Shown piece after piece: positions 45,146 to 58,469 of a stretch of DNA of 64,000 bases. Under the pieces are notes generated by a model. That model was not told the origin of the DNA. It ran no database searches and was given only the letters and a program-made list of their open reading frames with translations. Source of the DNA: Cryptomeria japonica (Eukaryota; Streptophyta; Pinopsida; Cupressales; Cupressaceae); NCBI RefSeq assembly GCF_030272615.1, contig NC_081409.1:528112291-528176290 (forward strand). The letters are read 5' to 3'. The position numbers and the translations under genes are program-made. How positions within the stretch are numbered: the stretch's first letter is position 1; the number at the start of each line of letters is the position of its first letter.

Positions 45146-47600
45146 GACCAAAAGAAAGGATACCCCGCCCCCTACCATTAAGAAGACTCCCGAGCAGGGA
45201 GAGGCCTCAAAACCAAAGAGGAAAAAATATGCCACCCCAAAGATTACTCATGCAACCCCAATTCTAGTAATTCCTCCCTCTCTGTTGATTTCAAATGAAC
45301 CAGCTATTGAGAAAAACCCTCCTGCTAAGGTAGAGTCCTTTAAGCAAAAAAGAAAGAGGGATTCTTCTATTAAGAAGGCTAAATCCTCGCCCCCGACTCA
45401 AAACCCACCAACTACCAAAAACCCTCCACCCGCTCAAGGTCAACCACTATGCAAAACCCTATTGTGTCAACTTTGGCCAAGACTACTTAGGCTGTGAGTG
45501 AGCAAATTGAGAAAAAACTAAAAGAAATATAGAAGAATAAATATAGAAGAAGATAAGGGAGGTTAGGGGCCTCCATGAAGACCCATTGGAGCTGTTTAGG
45601 GGATCAACAATGGGAGATTCATTCAAGAAAGTCTTCTCTGATCAGAGTTCAAAGTTTCAAGATGCCATTGCCATTGATAGAGGGTGGGATATTTTTTATT
45701 ACTTCTATGGGAACATAGATAGACCTGCACCTATCTCAAATGCTTGGAATTTGGACCTAGCAAAATTGGTTGTTCCCAATGTTTTTGTGGAACCTACTCT
45801 CATAAGATAATTAGGGAAACAATATCATCCAGAGAGCATGACTGTAAGGACTACTTAAGGGAAAATTTTGGTTGATGTGGGTAGGACTACAATAATTACT
45901 TGTTTTGACTTAAGTAGGAGTGCTTTGAAACAAATAGACTTGAAGAGGTTGGAGTTAGAATACAACATGAAAAAGGAAGTAATGAGGGATGAAGAAGTGA
46001 CACACTTTAGAAAAAGATTGTACCAAGGGAGGAATAACTATATATTGCAGATTGAAAAGGGGCCTTTCAAGTTGGTAACTTTTGAAAAGTAGTAAAAAAC
46101 CAACACCCACAGTCTAATTAACTATTTAATTTTTCTTCCTACATATGGGATAAATTGCATGAGGGGTTAATAAATGAAAAGGATGATAAGACCCCAATTG
46201 ATTTCAGATTTTATTCTCTCTTGTGTCACTTGATTATTTTTTAGAACATGATAGATTGGGATGCGTCCCTGAAGATAAAAATGTTTGACTCTAATGGAGG
46301 TGGTTGATGGCTAGTTCAAAGATGGACCCAGGTTTGGGATAAGGGGTTCCCATGGTCTAATTGTATTGCATTCTATGATCACTTTGTTATGAAAGTACCG
46401 AGATGGCATGGATTCCAAAACACCAAGATTCCTTGGATATTATAAAGGTACCAATAATTAGAGATGTAAAACCAAATAATGTACAGTTTTCAGAGGCTGC
46501 ATTCACCCATAATTTTGGTGATTTCTTCTTTTATTCCGATTGCATAGTCATCAGGGTGTATGGTTGCTCACAAGATCCTCATAGATTACCACTTTTTATT
46601 TCCCTAAGATTAGAATTTATTGAATTCATGTGCCAATTAATGTGGATGGAGAAGGAATGGGTTAAGGAAGAGAAAAATGGAACTCATATGCTCAAGTGCA
46701 CCACGTATGGAGATTTTGCCATTGGGTGTGATGCTATTGAGAAGGTCCAGGATTTCTTGAGGGAGAAATATTGCCTCCAAAGTGGAAAGGCTCAAGAATA
46801 TGATCCAGAAGGTTACATCAATGAGATGAGGACATGTAAAATGAAAGTAAAGGGGATTTATCATGAGCATGGTGAGCATGAAGGTTTAATCCAAAATTGT
46901 GTCCCCAGAGATGCCCTACAAAGAAGGAAACAATGTGACATCCTCAATAGGATTTAAAGAGAAAGAAGACAAAGGGACCTTGAATTCAGGGGATTTTGTT
47001 CCAATATACAGAATGATTTTGCAATAATGTTGTGAAAATTGAGTAGTTTTGAAGAAATTGTTACCAAGGGACATGAAGGGAAACCACCTAGACAAACACA
47101 AGAAAAAAGGCCAAAATACAAGCCACCAAAGATTGCACCAATTGATAAGAAGGGAAAGTAGATTCTAATAGGAGAATCCTCAAAATCAATCCTTCCTCAG
47201 CAAGATCCACAGGTTGACCTTACCCCTTTAGAGAAAGTAAGGAAAATAGAAAAGGGGAAGGAAATTTTGTCTAATTTTATTGAAATTGTTGATGATGATG
47301 TGGTTGATACAAGAGTTCTCCCACCTTCACCTCCCTGAGAAATATTTAAGGATTCTAATTTTGCAGAAGAGCCCATGGATGCTGACAAGACAATTGTTCC
47401 AAGCATAATTCCTGAAGAGGAAGTAAATGATGAGAGAATTTTTGTTGTGGCTCAATTTTTGTTTGATAATGAATTCATCAAGACCCCTGAGTTCAAGAGT
47501 TTATGGCTTCAGGCCAAATTGAAAAATATGTCAGAGGAGGAAATGGCAAATTTTGGCAAGGAGAATGTAAATTGCACTATTGATGAGGCCAAATAAATGA
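45146..47600 (+). pseudogene. Unrecognised retroelement-type ORF, decayed (N-terminal part)
   Basis: Plus-strand frames interrupted by stops and shifts form one coding-like series. It begins with a Lys/Pro-rich start (45146-45480), then FRGSTMGDSFKKVFS and FDLSRSALKQIDLKRLEL, and continues with EAAFTHNFGDFFFYSDC, a FLREKYCLQSGKAQEYD stretch (46403-46957) and an acidic tail (47375-47596). Codon composition and conservation of long open blocks suggest a real former protein of over 800 aa. I see no RT, integrase, protease or zinc-knuckle motif and do not recognise the family. By analogy with the non-pol ORF of the element at 55154-63505, it may be an extra ORF of a retrotransposon. Confidence 0.45.
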
Positions 47601-47706
47601 TTAAGGATAGCGACATGATGTTGATCCTAGGTTGGGATATGCAGAAAGTTTTCATATTGGATCATGTCATGAAGCAGAATGACCCTATTTATGCTAAAGA
47701 ATTCAA

Positions 47707-48664
47707 GGTAAAAGTACAAAGCTGTGTCACACTTTTATAAAGCAAATGGTCAATGCTGATTCAACTTTTTAAATTAAATCAATAGAAAGTGAAATATATG
47801 TTTTGAATTTTGAAATGATGTAAACTAATAAAATTTATATCCTTTTGTCTATTTTATGTTTGTAATTTTAAGAAAATTTAAAAAGTTATTTGAATGTATT
47901 TTTTTATAAAGTAAACACTATAATTTAGTTGATAAAGTGTTGAAATTGAAGTTACACAAGCCGCGACACTTTATTTAGTAAATTTTACCTTTTTTTCTTC
48001 AATTTTTTTTTTATGTATATTGATAACTTGAAACTTGAGTGCATGGATATACTTTTTATTATTTTTTATAAATATATATTTTTCAATAAATTTGAAAAGT
48101 TGCGTGTGTTGAAATATAACTCTTTCCAACTCCCACCAATTTTTTTCTTAACTATTTATCCAAATTAGAAAAGAATTATATCATCTTGATAGATTCTTTT
48201 CTCTACTGCATTATATTTTTTAATTTTTTTTTTTTTTTAAATTAGTATTTTTCCTTGTCAAGATGTTCAACCTCATATTTTAGTGTTGATGACCTACTTT
48301 CAATAAAAATAAAAAATAAAATATAAAAACTAATTAAAATATTAATATATATATGTTTTAGAAAATTTGCTTATAGATCTATAAAAGGGTATTTTTACAT
48401 TTCAAAAAAAATATTATTTATAAGAGTAGGAGTTTTTGAAACGTCAAGTTTTAATTGTTTTTGGTAATTAGACCAAAAGTGGTATAAAATATACATTTAG
48501 TAGACATTTCCACTTGGAAAAGCTGTGGCCCATATATAACTTAGCTATTATTATGAATCTATATAGAGCATATGTTTGACTAAAATTAATTTTTAGTTAG
48601 AATTACTTAATTCACTTATGCTAAAAAGTTGGCCTGAAACATGACACAGTTTTGTGCTTTTACC
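47707..48664. mobile_element. 958-bp AT-rich TIR element inserted in the unrecognised ORF
   Basis: The left end GGTAAAAGTACAAAGCTGTG and the right end, whose complement reads GGTAAAAGCACAAAACTGTG, form 23-bp terminal inverted repeats with 2 mismatches. The interior is AT-rich and non-coding. No clear target duplication is seen, so the superfamily is not assigned. Confidence 0.75.
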
Positions 48665-49855
48665 CTTCAGGACACATGGTATAAGGTCTAGTCCAAATAT
48701 AAAAGCACTAGCACAATGGGCAAAGGCCCTTAATACGGAGAAGCCTAAATTTTTATTTGGTGTAGAAGAGAAGATAAGTGATACAATTGTTAGAATACTG
48801 ATGGATACATAAGTAGTGGAAGCTGTAGCAATTTCATTGCATGCATCATTTTTTTCGAAGGCCGCTGTAGAAGAAGAGCAAAGGAAACATGACCTATTAA
48901 AAAGGCAACATGTAGCCCTTTTTTTCTAGTTTTAATCAATTGTACATTGAAAATGTGAAAGAAAAAAAGGAGATAGCAAAATGGGATGCAACCTCTGCAG
49001 TTGTGATAGAGCAACAACCACAGAGACAACAAGCATAGGGTGGGCTAGGTGAGTTGAATGATATCCCCTCTTCTCTAATCTTTGATTTTGAAATGTTAAC
49101 ATTAAAAATTAAGGCATTGGTCACCATCATCAAGAACAGGGACAAAAGGCTAATGCAAATGAGAGATGGAGGAGAGGACAAGTGCCTGACAATCAGAAAG
49201 GCACAATTTTGCATGTGACCAATAAATTGCTAAATAATTTGGACGAGGTTCATGCCTCATATTCACATGTTTCTCAGGTCCACAAGCAATTGCAGGACCT
49301 AATTGAATTCTTTTAGTCATTATGGGCCACATGGCACCCTAGGGCCACCACTTTGAAGGAGGTATTTTTAGTAGTGAAAAATGTGTCCACTACTCCTCAA
49401 ACTGTTGGGGCAACTTGGAGAAATTATAATGTAATGATTAAGGAGATTCCTCATGTTGTGAATCGAGAATCAACATTGAGGGATATAATGGCTTCTTTTA
49501 GGGGCCTACAAAAGTGGGATATTCCTAAAATTTTGAATAATGACAATCAAATAAAAGCTTTAAAACAATGGAAGAATGATTTTGGAGAAGCAATAGAATT
49601 ATTATTGGACCAATTAGTGTGGGGAGACCCTACCCAAAAGGATATATATTATTTGATTGTTGATAGGATTTTGGATATCGATTCTTTTTACCAGAAGTTT
49701 ATGGCTGGGGCGACAGATGTGTTGGACAATGAGACTATGGAAGCTATAAATAAATTGCAAGAAGGAAGAGCTTTCAACTGGTCCACCACTGAAAAAATAG
49801 ATATCTAGCATAAGGAGTACTGCATACTTGAGGAGGAGCAACCAAAGGAAGAGTA
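48665..49855 (+). pseudogene. C-terminal part of the unrecognised ORF after the TIR insertion
   Basis: Coding-like blocks resume after the insertion: KISDTIVRILMDT, a Lys/Glu-rich stretch (VKEKKEIAKWDAT), IFDFEMLTLKIKALVTII, and the longest open block 49353-49808 (RGLQKWDIPKILNN, GEAIELLLDQLVWGDPT). Stops near 48810, 49035 and 49215 break it. A stop after EKIDI at 49806 and another near 49855 end it. Confidence 0.45.
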
Positions 49856-49859
49856 GTTA

Positions 49860-51199
49860 TGATCGTCAATATTTTTTTCACTACATTCTTTCTATAGGTT
49901 TCTTTGCAGGTGCACACACTTTTGCCTCACATTCAGCACACACCAATCAAGGACTGCACCACATTCAACGCCAAATTTTGAATTTTGGACATGAACATGA
50001 GCTATAGAATGAAGACACATCAGCCCCACTCCCTCTAGGTCTGCGACATCAATCCCAAGAGGTTGTTATCTCAACCGCCTTCTCTCTCTCTCTCTCTAAA
50101 TTAATTCTGTCTTGTACTTGAAAAAGATGCCTTTAGGCATTTCTATGTAAGAAATCAAATTTTTACATGTGTCCTATCAGCCTAAAGCTTGTTTTTCTCT
50201 GTTGTGCTATAAAAGAGAAATCAAGGCCGACAGGGAAGGATCCTGAAAATTTTGGGAAGTAGATTGTATTAGGTGCTAGTTTGAAAGATAATAGAAAATT
50301 CGTTCTTTGCAGATATGTTGTGAAATGATATTACAGTGTATCTAATCCTTTTTGAAAATTAATGAAAGAAATCAATTTCACGTTGTTTTTCATCTTGTGT
50401 ATATGTGTTGCATGAACCTCTATTAAAAATACATTGATCTTTCTTCTCTAATGGAGAATGTGTATTCTTGATAATATGTCTCTTTTAATAAAAGAGTTAA
50501 ATTTTGTTTCAAGGTTACTGCAATATGTATATGTTTGAATTATATATAACCTGTATTGATTTCAACTTACATAACATGCAAGGCATGGAATGTTTAGTGA
50601 AGAGCTTTTATCTAGTGATATTTTTAGTTTTTTGTGACTTATCTACTGTTAGACTTTGTTCCCAGTAGGATAGTCATTGGTTTCTTTTCTGAATTTCTTC
50701 AGGGTCATACAAAATCATATATCATTTCCTTTATGTTTATAGGAGCAGTTTTCATGTAGAAATTAGTCCCAATGGCTGAGTGAATGTTGAGAAACCAATA
50801 TTGTAGCCAAGTTTGAAGATTATAAACTTTTCTTGGTATATTTTAATGGGGATATCTGTTATAGTTTACAATGTCTGAGCATGAAATAAAGTAGAACATT
50901 TAAACATTATTTAGGGAGACCCACCTTGGTTTTGTCGAGCCAAAAGTGCAAGAGATTTTAGTCTTGAGACTAAATCTTGTTCGTTAGTCAAACCAACCTT
51001 GAGCCTAAGAGTAAGTGGTTAATCCTTTCAGGGTTTGAGGATATTTTGATTTGGGAACCAACAGATTGGCTATTCTATTGGGGAATTGATTAAAATTAAC
51101 ATAAATTATGACCTAGTAGCTTGTACAAGAAGGCTAGAGTCATATTTGAGGAGATTTGAAGAAATATCAGTACTTATTCAAATATTTCCCATATTTGGG
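49860..51199 (+). other. Probable 5' LTR of the outer Ty3/gypsy element (boundaries not fixed)
   Basis: The stretch precedes a Tat-type primer site at 51200. It contains CTATAAAAG at about 50204 as a TATA box, a CT-microsatellite (50080) and TTTAATAAAAG at 50480. The second LTR would lie beyond the window, so the start cannot be confirmed; the end is probably just before TATTTGGG at about 51191. Confidence 0.4.
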
Positions 51200-51210
51200 T
51201 GGCGACTCTG
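51200..51210 (+). promoter_or_regulatory. Primer binding site of the outer Ty3/gypsy element
   Basis: TGGCGACTCTG is the start of the tRNA-Arg-type primer site used by Tat-lineage gypsy elements. It stands 180 bp upstream of a gag-like ATG at 51390. Confidence 0.55.
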
Positions 51211-51389
51211 AAAAGAAGATAAGTTCATTTAGAACTTAGAAAGCTCACATGGGTGGTGAAAAGACTGAAAATACTGCCACGCGAAGGACTGAGTGAATTT
51301 CAAAGCTCAAATTTTCAAGGAATGTGCAATAACAGGATAAAGAAGCAGAACAAGCAAAGTATGGTGATCACTAGTCAAGTCAAACTGCT

Positions 51390-54300
51390 ATGAAAAAAAG
51401 GTCAACAATAAAGCAAAAAGGTACCTCTAAAAATCTATCTGCTTCAGACTTTGTAAGTAATAATTGTGGAGTTCCCTTGGATAGTTTAGAGGGTATTTTT
51501 TAGTTGCAAAATTATCAGAAGGAAAAGGGTATCTCAAAAAATTACTTTAGTGATTCATATAGACTTGTACAAGGGGTAGAAAATACTAGTAGTGAAGATT
51601 CTTCACCTAGGGGGAACCCTTATTTTCATTGAACCTTTTCAATGATCGACAAGAATATTTCTAATTCCTTTATGAAGACCGAGCATCTAGGCAAGAGCAG
51701 CCCAAGATAAAATAATGCAAAAAATGATAATGTTAGGATTCAAAGAGATTGTGAAGCTAGATATGCTAAGCATGTAGCAAATGCCCAAAGAAGGTCTAAC
51801 CCTGAGATAGTTGTGACCACCCCATTATCAATAAGTCATCTTGCCACCCAAGTCTCATATCAAGCCCTATTTACAAATGCCAATATATGTTCTACATTCG
51901 GTAATGTTGTAAAGTGGAAAATTGGGAGCTTAGCCAATTCTCCATGTGGGAAGTGTGGGAATTTACTAAGCTCAATTTTCACTTGGGAAAAAAATTACAC
52001 TCAAAAGAGGGGTTGAATCTACTAGATCCAACCCTAAATGATGCAAGGACTGAATAATAAGTAGATTTGTTGAAATTGGAATGCAATTGACCCTCTTTTT
52101 TAAGTCGATTAATTGAATTAAGATTAAGTGCTGGAAATGAAGAGAAAGTATGTGAAAACAATGAGCTACAAATTTGAGATTTAGTCGTGCACTTGGATAT
52201 AAGAAGTTTGAGATGATTCAGAGCTGCTATGTGAAATTGGGCAAAAGTTGTTGGGACCATGTGTCTGGATAGGGGTGCCCTCCAATCGGTCCTCTGTACT
52301 TTCCGTACGTCGAAAAGGGTTTTTCCGTCTCTGCAAATAAAGCTTAATTCCAGAAGTATAGTTGCACACCAGTTTCCTACACACATATAGAAAGGGAAAT
52401 GTGCTGGGAATAGGGGTTTGCCTTCAGGTCAAAACCCAGTTTTGGAATTAACCAAGTGGTTTAAATAATGTAAATGAAATGACTGAAAGTAGAAATCCTC
52501 CTCTTTGAGAGGATGTTGAATTGCTTGAAAATGAAATGCTTATACCTTGTTGTGAAGTTTTGCTTGCCTCCACATGGAATTATGATTTCATGAAGTAGAA
52601 AGATGATTTTCTCTTCAATGCTTGAAATATTGACTCTATTGCTGCTCCAATGCTTGAAGGAAGACTGAAAAATGCTCAATTGCTCTTGAATGCTTGAATT
52701 CTCAAATGCTTGATAATGATTTTCGTTAGATCTTGTGTTATGTCAAATGAGAGGGGTCATCCCTCTTATATAATTTCCAGTAGGATTAATTGACTAATTT
52801 TCTGACTTGAGCCGACATAGGGGGATTTTCCCATTTCAAATATATGTTAGGTCCAAGGGAGGGGTTCAAGATAGGCCCCAATTAAGGGGTCCTAGGGTGC
52901 CATGCCTTGGTCCTGCCTTATTTTTGGGTAGGATCAAGGTGGCCCTTGAGTTAATTACTGAATTGCAAGGTGTTTTTGATGTGCATGAGCATATTCAGGT
53001 CTTCGATCAGGCTGAGGGGAGAAAACACTAAGGTGAAGACCCAAATACAGTCAAAAATTGCGAGTGCAATTTTAGGACGTTACAAATGTCTCGAGAGATT
53101 TCAGTATAAGATTTATAGCAAGAGGTAGAGAAAATGAAAGCTTAGAAAAATAGGTTACAACTCATAAGAGAGATGGGAATGAGGGTACAAGACATAACAA
53201 ACCTAGCTTCCCAGTCAACTATGTCGCTTACCCCTCGGTCTAGAGGATACAACAATAGTCAAATGAACCAGGAACCTAAAATGTGAAATGCTATGAGTTA
53301 CAACCCTTCAGGATCATCGATTCCGCTACCTTCATCAAATGTTACCAATGTACCCATCTCTACTACTAAAAATTCCTATACATAAGCCCCTGCAGTGAGT
53401 ATTATTTCACTCCAACCCACTAGTAATGTCCAGGCAAGTTCCAAAATGAACGTATCTTATGTTATAATGAGAACTATACCAATGTCAGTCCCCCAGACCA
53501 TTGGAGTAACAAATGCATCTTATGTGATCTCTGCAAATTTAAATATACCTCATGTGAGTGGTCAATATATTACTGCCAGTCAAGTATTAACTAACCAACA
53601 ATAAAATACTCAACAACAACAATGCAATGCACATAATCCATTCAATAGAATAGGGTATGGGCAGTTCTTTCCCCCACCATAGTATCCTCCAAATAATCCT
53701 ATGGGAGAGAATAATGCCTACCAATAATATTTGCAATACCTACAACAAATCAGCAATAAGCAACAAATCAGTATCAACAATACAACCAAATACCACAACA
53801 CCACTTCAATCAAGGGAATATACAACAAAAGCATCAAATTCCTGACTCACCATTGAATCCTTTTGCCAGAAGGCCTATGAAACTAGATGGATATAGGCAT
53901 ATTGATTTCACAGGGATTCAAGGTTATCCTAATGCAATCGGTAATGAAATGAGAAATGCATTGCCCAAATTTTATAAGAAACAATGCCATCACTGGTGAG
54001 GGGCATATTAGAGCATCTCAAGATATCATGGACAATTTTGAAGTAGACCATGAAGATGTGTTCATGAATTTATTTATGTAGTCACTCACCAATGAAGCCC
54101 GAGAATGGTACAAAATCTTACCGAACATGCCCATGAGGTGTTCCAATGATTTCAAGAGGATGTTTAGAGATCAGTATGGTGACCATTCTGACCCTAAATT
54201 TGGCCTACATGAATTAACTAACATCAAAAAAGGGGCATAATGAAAGTGGTATTTGGTTTCAACAATAGATTCATCAAGCTATACAATAAGATACCACCTC

Positions 54301-55153
54301 TTTTGAAGCCAACTGACCATATGCGTTTAGTCTTCTACTATGATGCATTTGAATCTAAAATTGGTTATGATTTGAGGTCTAGAAATCCCCCAACCTTGAG
54401 TGAGGCATTCAAGGTTACCCTTACTATATAAAATAACAGAAAAACTTTTGGTAAGGAAGCAGGGAGGGATGATGTTATAATCTTGCAAAACCCTAAGGAA
54501 CATCACAACAAGCAACCTCAAGAACATAAAATGGACAAAGTTATAAGTGCTGTAAAAAAATTGAATTACAAGATTGAGAGGAATGAAATGGGATTATCTT
54601 ATGAACAACCTAATTATCAGAGGAATGATAGGCCCATATTGCGTGATATGCCTTACAACACAAATTGGAAGGACTAAATACCCTAGAATAACAATTAGAG
54701 CTCTTCAAACAACAAGGAAACACCTGACCCTTGAAGAAGCCAGAGGTACATTTTGTAGAAGATAATCCATGGTGCATTGTATTTAGTTTACCACATTCTC
54801 AAACCCAATGTGCCATTGATAAGGTAGTGGATGAGTCTGATGAAATGTATGCTAGCTGCAGGGAAGATAGTTTTGAGCTTGATCACATGGTCAATATGCT
54901 TTCCCTTGGGACTTGTACTGATGATGCAGGGTATGCTTCTTCTAAGGAGGATGGAGTAGAGCTTGATGTGGGTAAGTAGAGAAAATGGAGCAGGGGAGAC
55001 CACCAAGAGATTTTCTCAAATGATGAAAATAAGGAAAGATACAGGATAAATGTAGCTAATGTCCAATCTAGGGAGGTGAACTTGAGAAGACCAACTAAAG
55101 AAGAAAATAGAGAACTTGCCATAGCTACAATTTCTCAAGTTAAAAGTGATTAC
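51390..55153 (+). pseudogene. Ty3/gypsy gag of the outer element, decayed and interrupted
   Basis: Starts MKKRSTIKQKGTSK at 51390 and runs to the target site at 51907, where a solo LTR interrupts it; it resumes at 53090. After a Ser/Gln-rich stretch (53395-53850), the capsid core reads ASQDIMDNFEVDHEDVF, AREWYKILPN, FKRMFRDQYG and then RFIKLYNKIPPLLKPT with DALESKIG-like text, the Retrotrans_gag pattern. A degenerate zinc knuckle follows near 54770 (WCIVFSLPHSQTQC, one Cys lost). Several stops and two frameshifts occur. The frame ...TISQVKSDY reaches 55153 and continues at 63506. Confidence 0.75.
51908..53084 (-). mobile_element. Solo LTR (1177 bp) in the outer gag
   Basis: A perfect target duplication AATGT (51903-51907, 53085-53089) flanks a unit with TGTAAAGTGG...GGACGTTACA on plus. 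The minus orientation is favoured because it then starts TGTAACGTCC, like the Tat LTR here. No internal region remains, so it is the product of LTR-LTR recombination. Confidence 0.8.
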
Positions 55154-56277
55154 TGTTAGCAAGAGACACTATACAGGGCATCCAGTGTTTTCATTGATGA
55201 CAACTCTATTCAGATATTCCATCTGTAGTGTGTGACCTGATCTTATCAAAAGTCAAAATGAAGATTTGGTTAAGTCCAGTGAGTTAGAACAGTGCATCCG
55301 ACATAATGTAGTATTTTGGTTGGCATTTAATTTCGGTTGAATATTTTGTGTCGTGGAGCTAAGGGAAGCCTGATAGATGTATCTAGTACCTTATTCTAGA
55401 ATCTTAGCCTCCGGTGATTATTGTCGTGTGAGTAAGAAGATCTGGTATACAGGTTTTTGGGTTGAACAATGTGGTATGGCCAACTTGGATAGTTGATCAT
55501 TATGTGGAATTGATGGAGTAATTATGGTGATTGTTTTTGTGATCAAGGATGTTTAGCTGACATCTAGGAAGCATGTGGACAATTATTTTGGCCCGCATAT
55601 GCATTGGAGTTTAGATTGAGCCAACTATGTATGCATGCTTCATTATATGTTATGTTTTCTTGAAGCCAACATGTAGAAGACCTAATTTCATGTTGTGGAT
55701 ATATAAGACCGATGGATATGATCATTTTTGGATATCGGTGGTTATGTGTGAGATGTTCATGATTGATGGTGTGCAGTTTCACATGCACAATTCAAGGATT
55801 TATGCTCTGGTATATTGCATAATAGTGGAATAGAGAAGTATGAGTTGGAGTGTGTGCAGTATGTATAATGAGCTTAACCAAAACTATAATTTGGCATTGG
55901 TAGATGCTATTCATTAGTTCATTTCACTCTTGTGATCTTTGTAATTGTGTGTAAGGCAGTAAGCCTTCCCAAGGGCTGTAGCCCTCCTTGCTTTGTAAAT
56001 TGAGCTCTGGGCAGTGTGCCCGAATGCATGTGCATTCTGTTGTAATACTTTTATCAAAGTATAATTATCTTGTGGGTCTCATCCCCATCATGGTTTTTCC
56101 CTTGACCAGTTTTTCCACATATAAAATATTGGTGTTATGGTGTTGTTACCGATTGCTTTATGTTTCTACATCTCTCTTTTGTTCATTTGCATTAAGTGGT
56201 TGAAAGAATAAGTTAATAATTTTAAAAATTGTAGAACACTGATTCACTTTCCCTCTCAGTTTTCCTTGATTCCATCA
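55154..56277 (+). repeat. 5' LTR of the Copia-like element
   Basis: Starts TGTTAGCAAGAGAC and ends CCTTGATTCCATCA. It aligns along its length with 62337-63505, with scattered differences and indels. Confidence 0.85.
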
Positions 56278-56279
56278 AT

Positions 56280-56292
56280 TAGTATCAGAGCC
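56280..56292 (+). promoter_or_regulatory. Primer binding site, initiator-Met tRNA type
   Basis: TAGTATCAGAGCC differs by one base from the canonical TGGTATCAGAGCC and lies two bases after the 5' LTR. Confidence 0.9.
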
Positions 56293-56345
56293 TAGTTCCT
56301 CTAAAGAAGCCTAAAAGATTGAGGAAGATCCGGAAAGGTATTTCA

Positions 56346-58469
56346 ATGGATTCCGGTAGTATTTAGAAACAAATTTTAGTTTCACTTGATGATCTTGATG
56401 AGTTCAAAATTGAAGTCTGGGAACTGCAAGAGAATCTTAGAGACACTAAAACTTCATTCAGTCATTGAAAGAGCAATTGAAGAGATCTAGAGAGAAGAGA
56501 AAGGAACTTGTTGATAAGCTAAAATAGAAAGAAAGCAAAATCATGGATAATGATCACCTAAGTCATACTTTGAAATAGAAGACAAAGGAATGTGAGAAGC
56601 TTGCAGGAGAGAATGCAACCTTGAAACATGAGATGGAATCTATAGTGATGAAATTGACCAAGGAGATTGAGGAAATAGATAAGAATGAATATAATCTTAA
56701 TCAGTTCTTGAAAGAAAGATCTAATGAATGCAACAAACTTGGTTGTGAGATTGGCCAACTAGAGCATGATCTACATGAAACTAAAGAAGAACTTGGAAAG
56801 AAGATTCTTCTTCTTAGGTATGATCTTGAATCCAAAAATAAGTACAAGGAGAAGTTCAAAATTAGCTCAGCCAATCTTAATGAGATGCTTGAAATCCAAA
56901 AGGATACTGATGATAGAAGAGGTCTTGGATTTAAAGGTGAAATATTCAGATCTAGTCAAAGAAATCATAAGTCTCAACATCAGAAGAACAAAGCTAAAAG
57001 TGTTGGTAATTGACACTCAATTGGTTGGTTTCACTATGTTGTCATTGATGGAAACATGGTATCTTATCCTGGCTTCATGTTTTGGTTCAGTTGTGTACCA
57101 ACAGACACTTCACAGACACTACACTGACATGATAGAATGATTTCTTTGGTTACCGGTAATGCAGGACAACATGGTTTAGAATATGGTTATCGGTATTGGA
57201 GGCCGACATCTCTTTGATCTGGCATCGACAATTGTTTTTGATATTTATGCATTTATGTTATCTAGCCGACATGTAATTTCATATTGTAATTATCTTTGTA
57301 AGCTGACATAAGGCATGATAAGTTGTATAGGGTATATAGGTCAGTTGGATTAGATCATTTTCATATAGATAAGAGAGATGGTGATGAATATGCGAATGTG
57401 ATATAATGTGAGATATATCAGAGAGATTATATATGTGAGGATATTTATGTAAGGGTTATTCCGGTAAAGGGTTTAGGGTTTTAGATCGGAACATACAGAG
57501 ATTAAACCGGAACTGTATTCTGGCATAGAAGATGCTATCTTAGCAGTTCAACACTTCTCTAGATTGTAGTCTGGATTTATATGTATTCAGTGAGGCTCCT
57601 TTTGTGATTGAGTAGTGTGCTCTAGGGTGTAAGCCTTCCTACAAGTGCATGCCCCTTATATTTTTTAATATCTCTTCATATGGCCAGTGGATTGATATTG
57701 TGGGTCACAAATCCCACTGTGGTTTTTCCTCTTTGAGTTATGAATCTCATTTATGTGTGTTATGATTCTCATTTATGTGATTGGCTTATTGGTTGCTTTA
57801 CTTCTTTCAATTTTGTATTTACCGGTATACTGGTTGGTGTATGCATGCTTTAATAAGGCTAAAATTGATCATCCCAGTATAACACTGATTCAACCCCCCC
57901 TCTCAGTGTTATTGGATTCCAACAAAAAAGGTATTTGGTAAGGCAAACTAATGTTCATAAGTTCAATGGTAAATGCTCTATTTGAAATAAATTTGGTCAT
58001 ATGGCTAGTCAATGTAGAAATAGAATGAATCAAAATGGTCCATCTTTCTCCGATCATTGTTTCAATTGCAATAGGTAAGGACATAAGTCAAATGAATGCA
58101 AAAGTATGATGAATAACTTTCCAAATAGAAGAAATATTAGATATTATGCATGTGGTAGGTTTGGACATGTTGCTAACTAGTGCAGATCAAGAGGAAATCA
58201 AGTTAATTTCAAGCCTAGACAAGGATATATGGTATGCTACAATTGCAACAAATCTGGTCACATTGCCAGATTTTGTAGAAGAAAAAATATGAATAGAAAT
58301 GGTCCAATAGACAAGAATAAGAATGTGTAGTCAGATGAAAAAGGGAAGGCAAAAGTGGAGGAAATTCGAGATCAAATGAAGAAGACATGGGTTAAGAAGA
58401 GTGATTCAAATGCAAAGAATGGATCCGCACCAGAATCTGGTGCTAGAAATTTCTTCAGGAATTGAGTTA
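56346..58469 (+). pseudogene. Copia-type Gag: coiled coil plus four CCHC knuckles, decayed
   Basis: ATG at 56346 opens a Lys/Glu coiled coil (56346-56900; IVMKLTKEIEEIDKNEYN). DDRRGLGFKG at ~56915 corresponds to the D.TGLG motif of plant Copia Gags. The solo LTR 57001-57924 interrupts. After it, degenerate knuckles read CSI(stop)NKFGHMASQC, CFNCNR(stop)GHKSNEC, ACGRFGHVAN(stop)C and the intact CYNCNKSGHIARFC. A basic tail (EEIRDQMKKTWVKK) ends at 58467. Many stops show it is dead. Confidence 0.8.
57001..57924 (+). mobile_element. Solo Copia LTR inside the Copia-like gag
   Basis: TGTTGGTAATTGAC...TTGGATTCCAACA, 924 bp. The flanks are AAAAG on the left and AAAAA/AAAAG (one base offset) on the right, compatible with a 5-bp duplication. 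Removing it restores the gag order of coiled coil followed by knuckles. Its end shares the family resemblance with 1-234. Confidence 0.75.
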
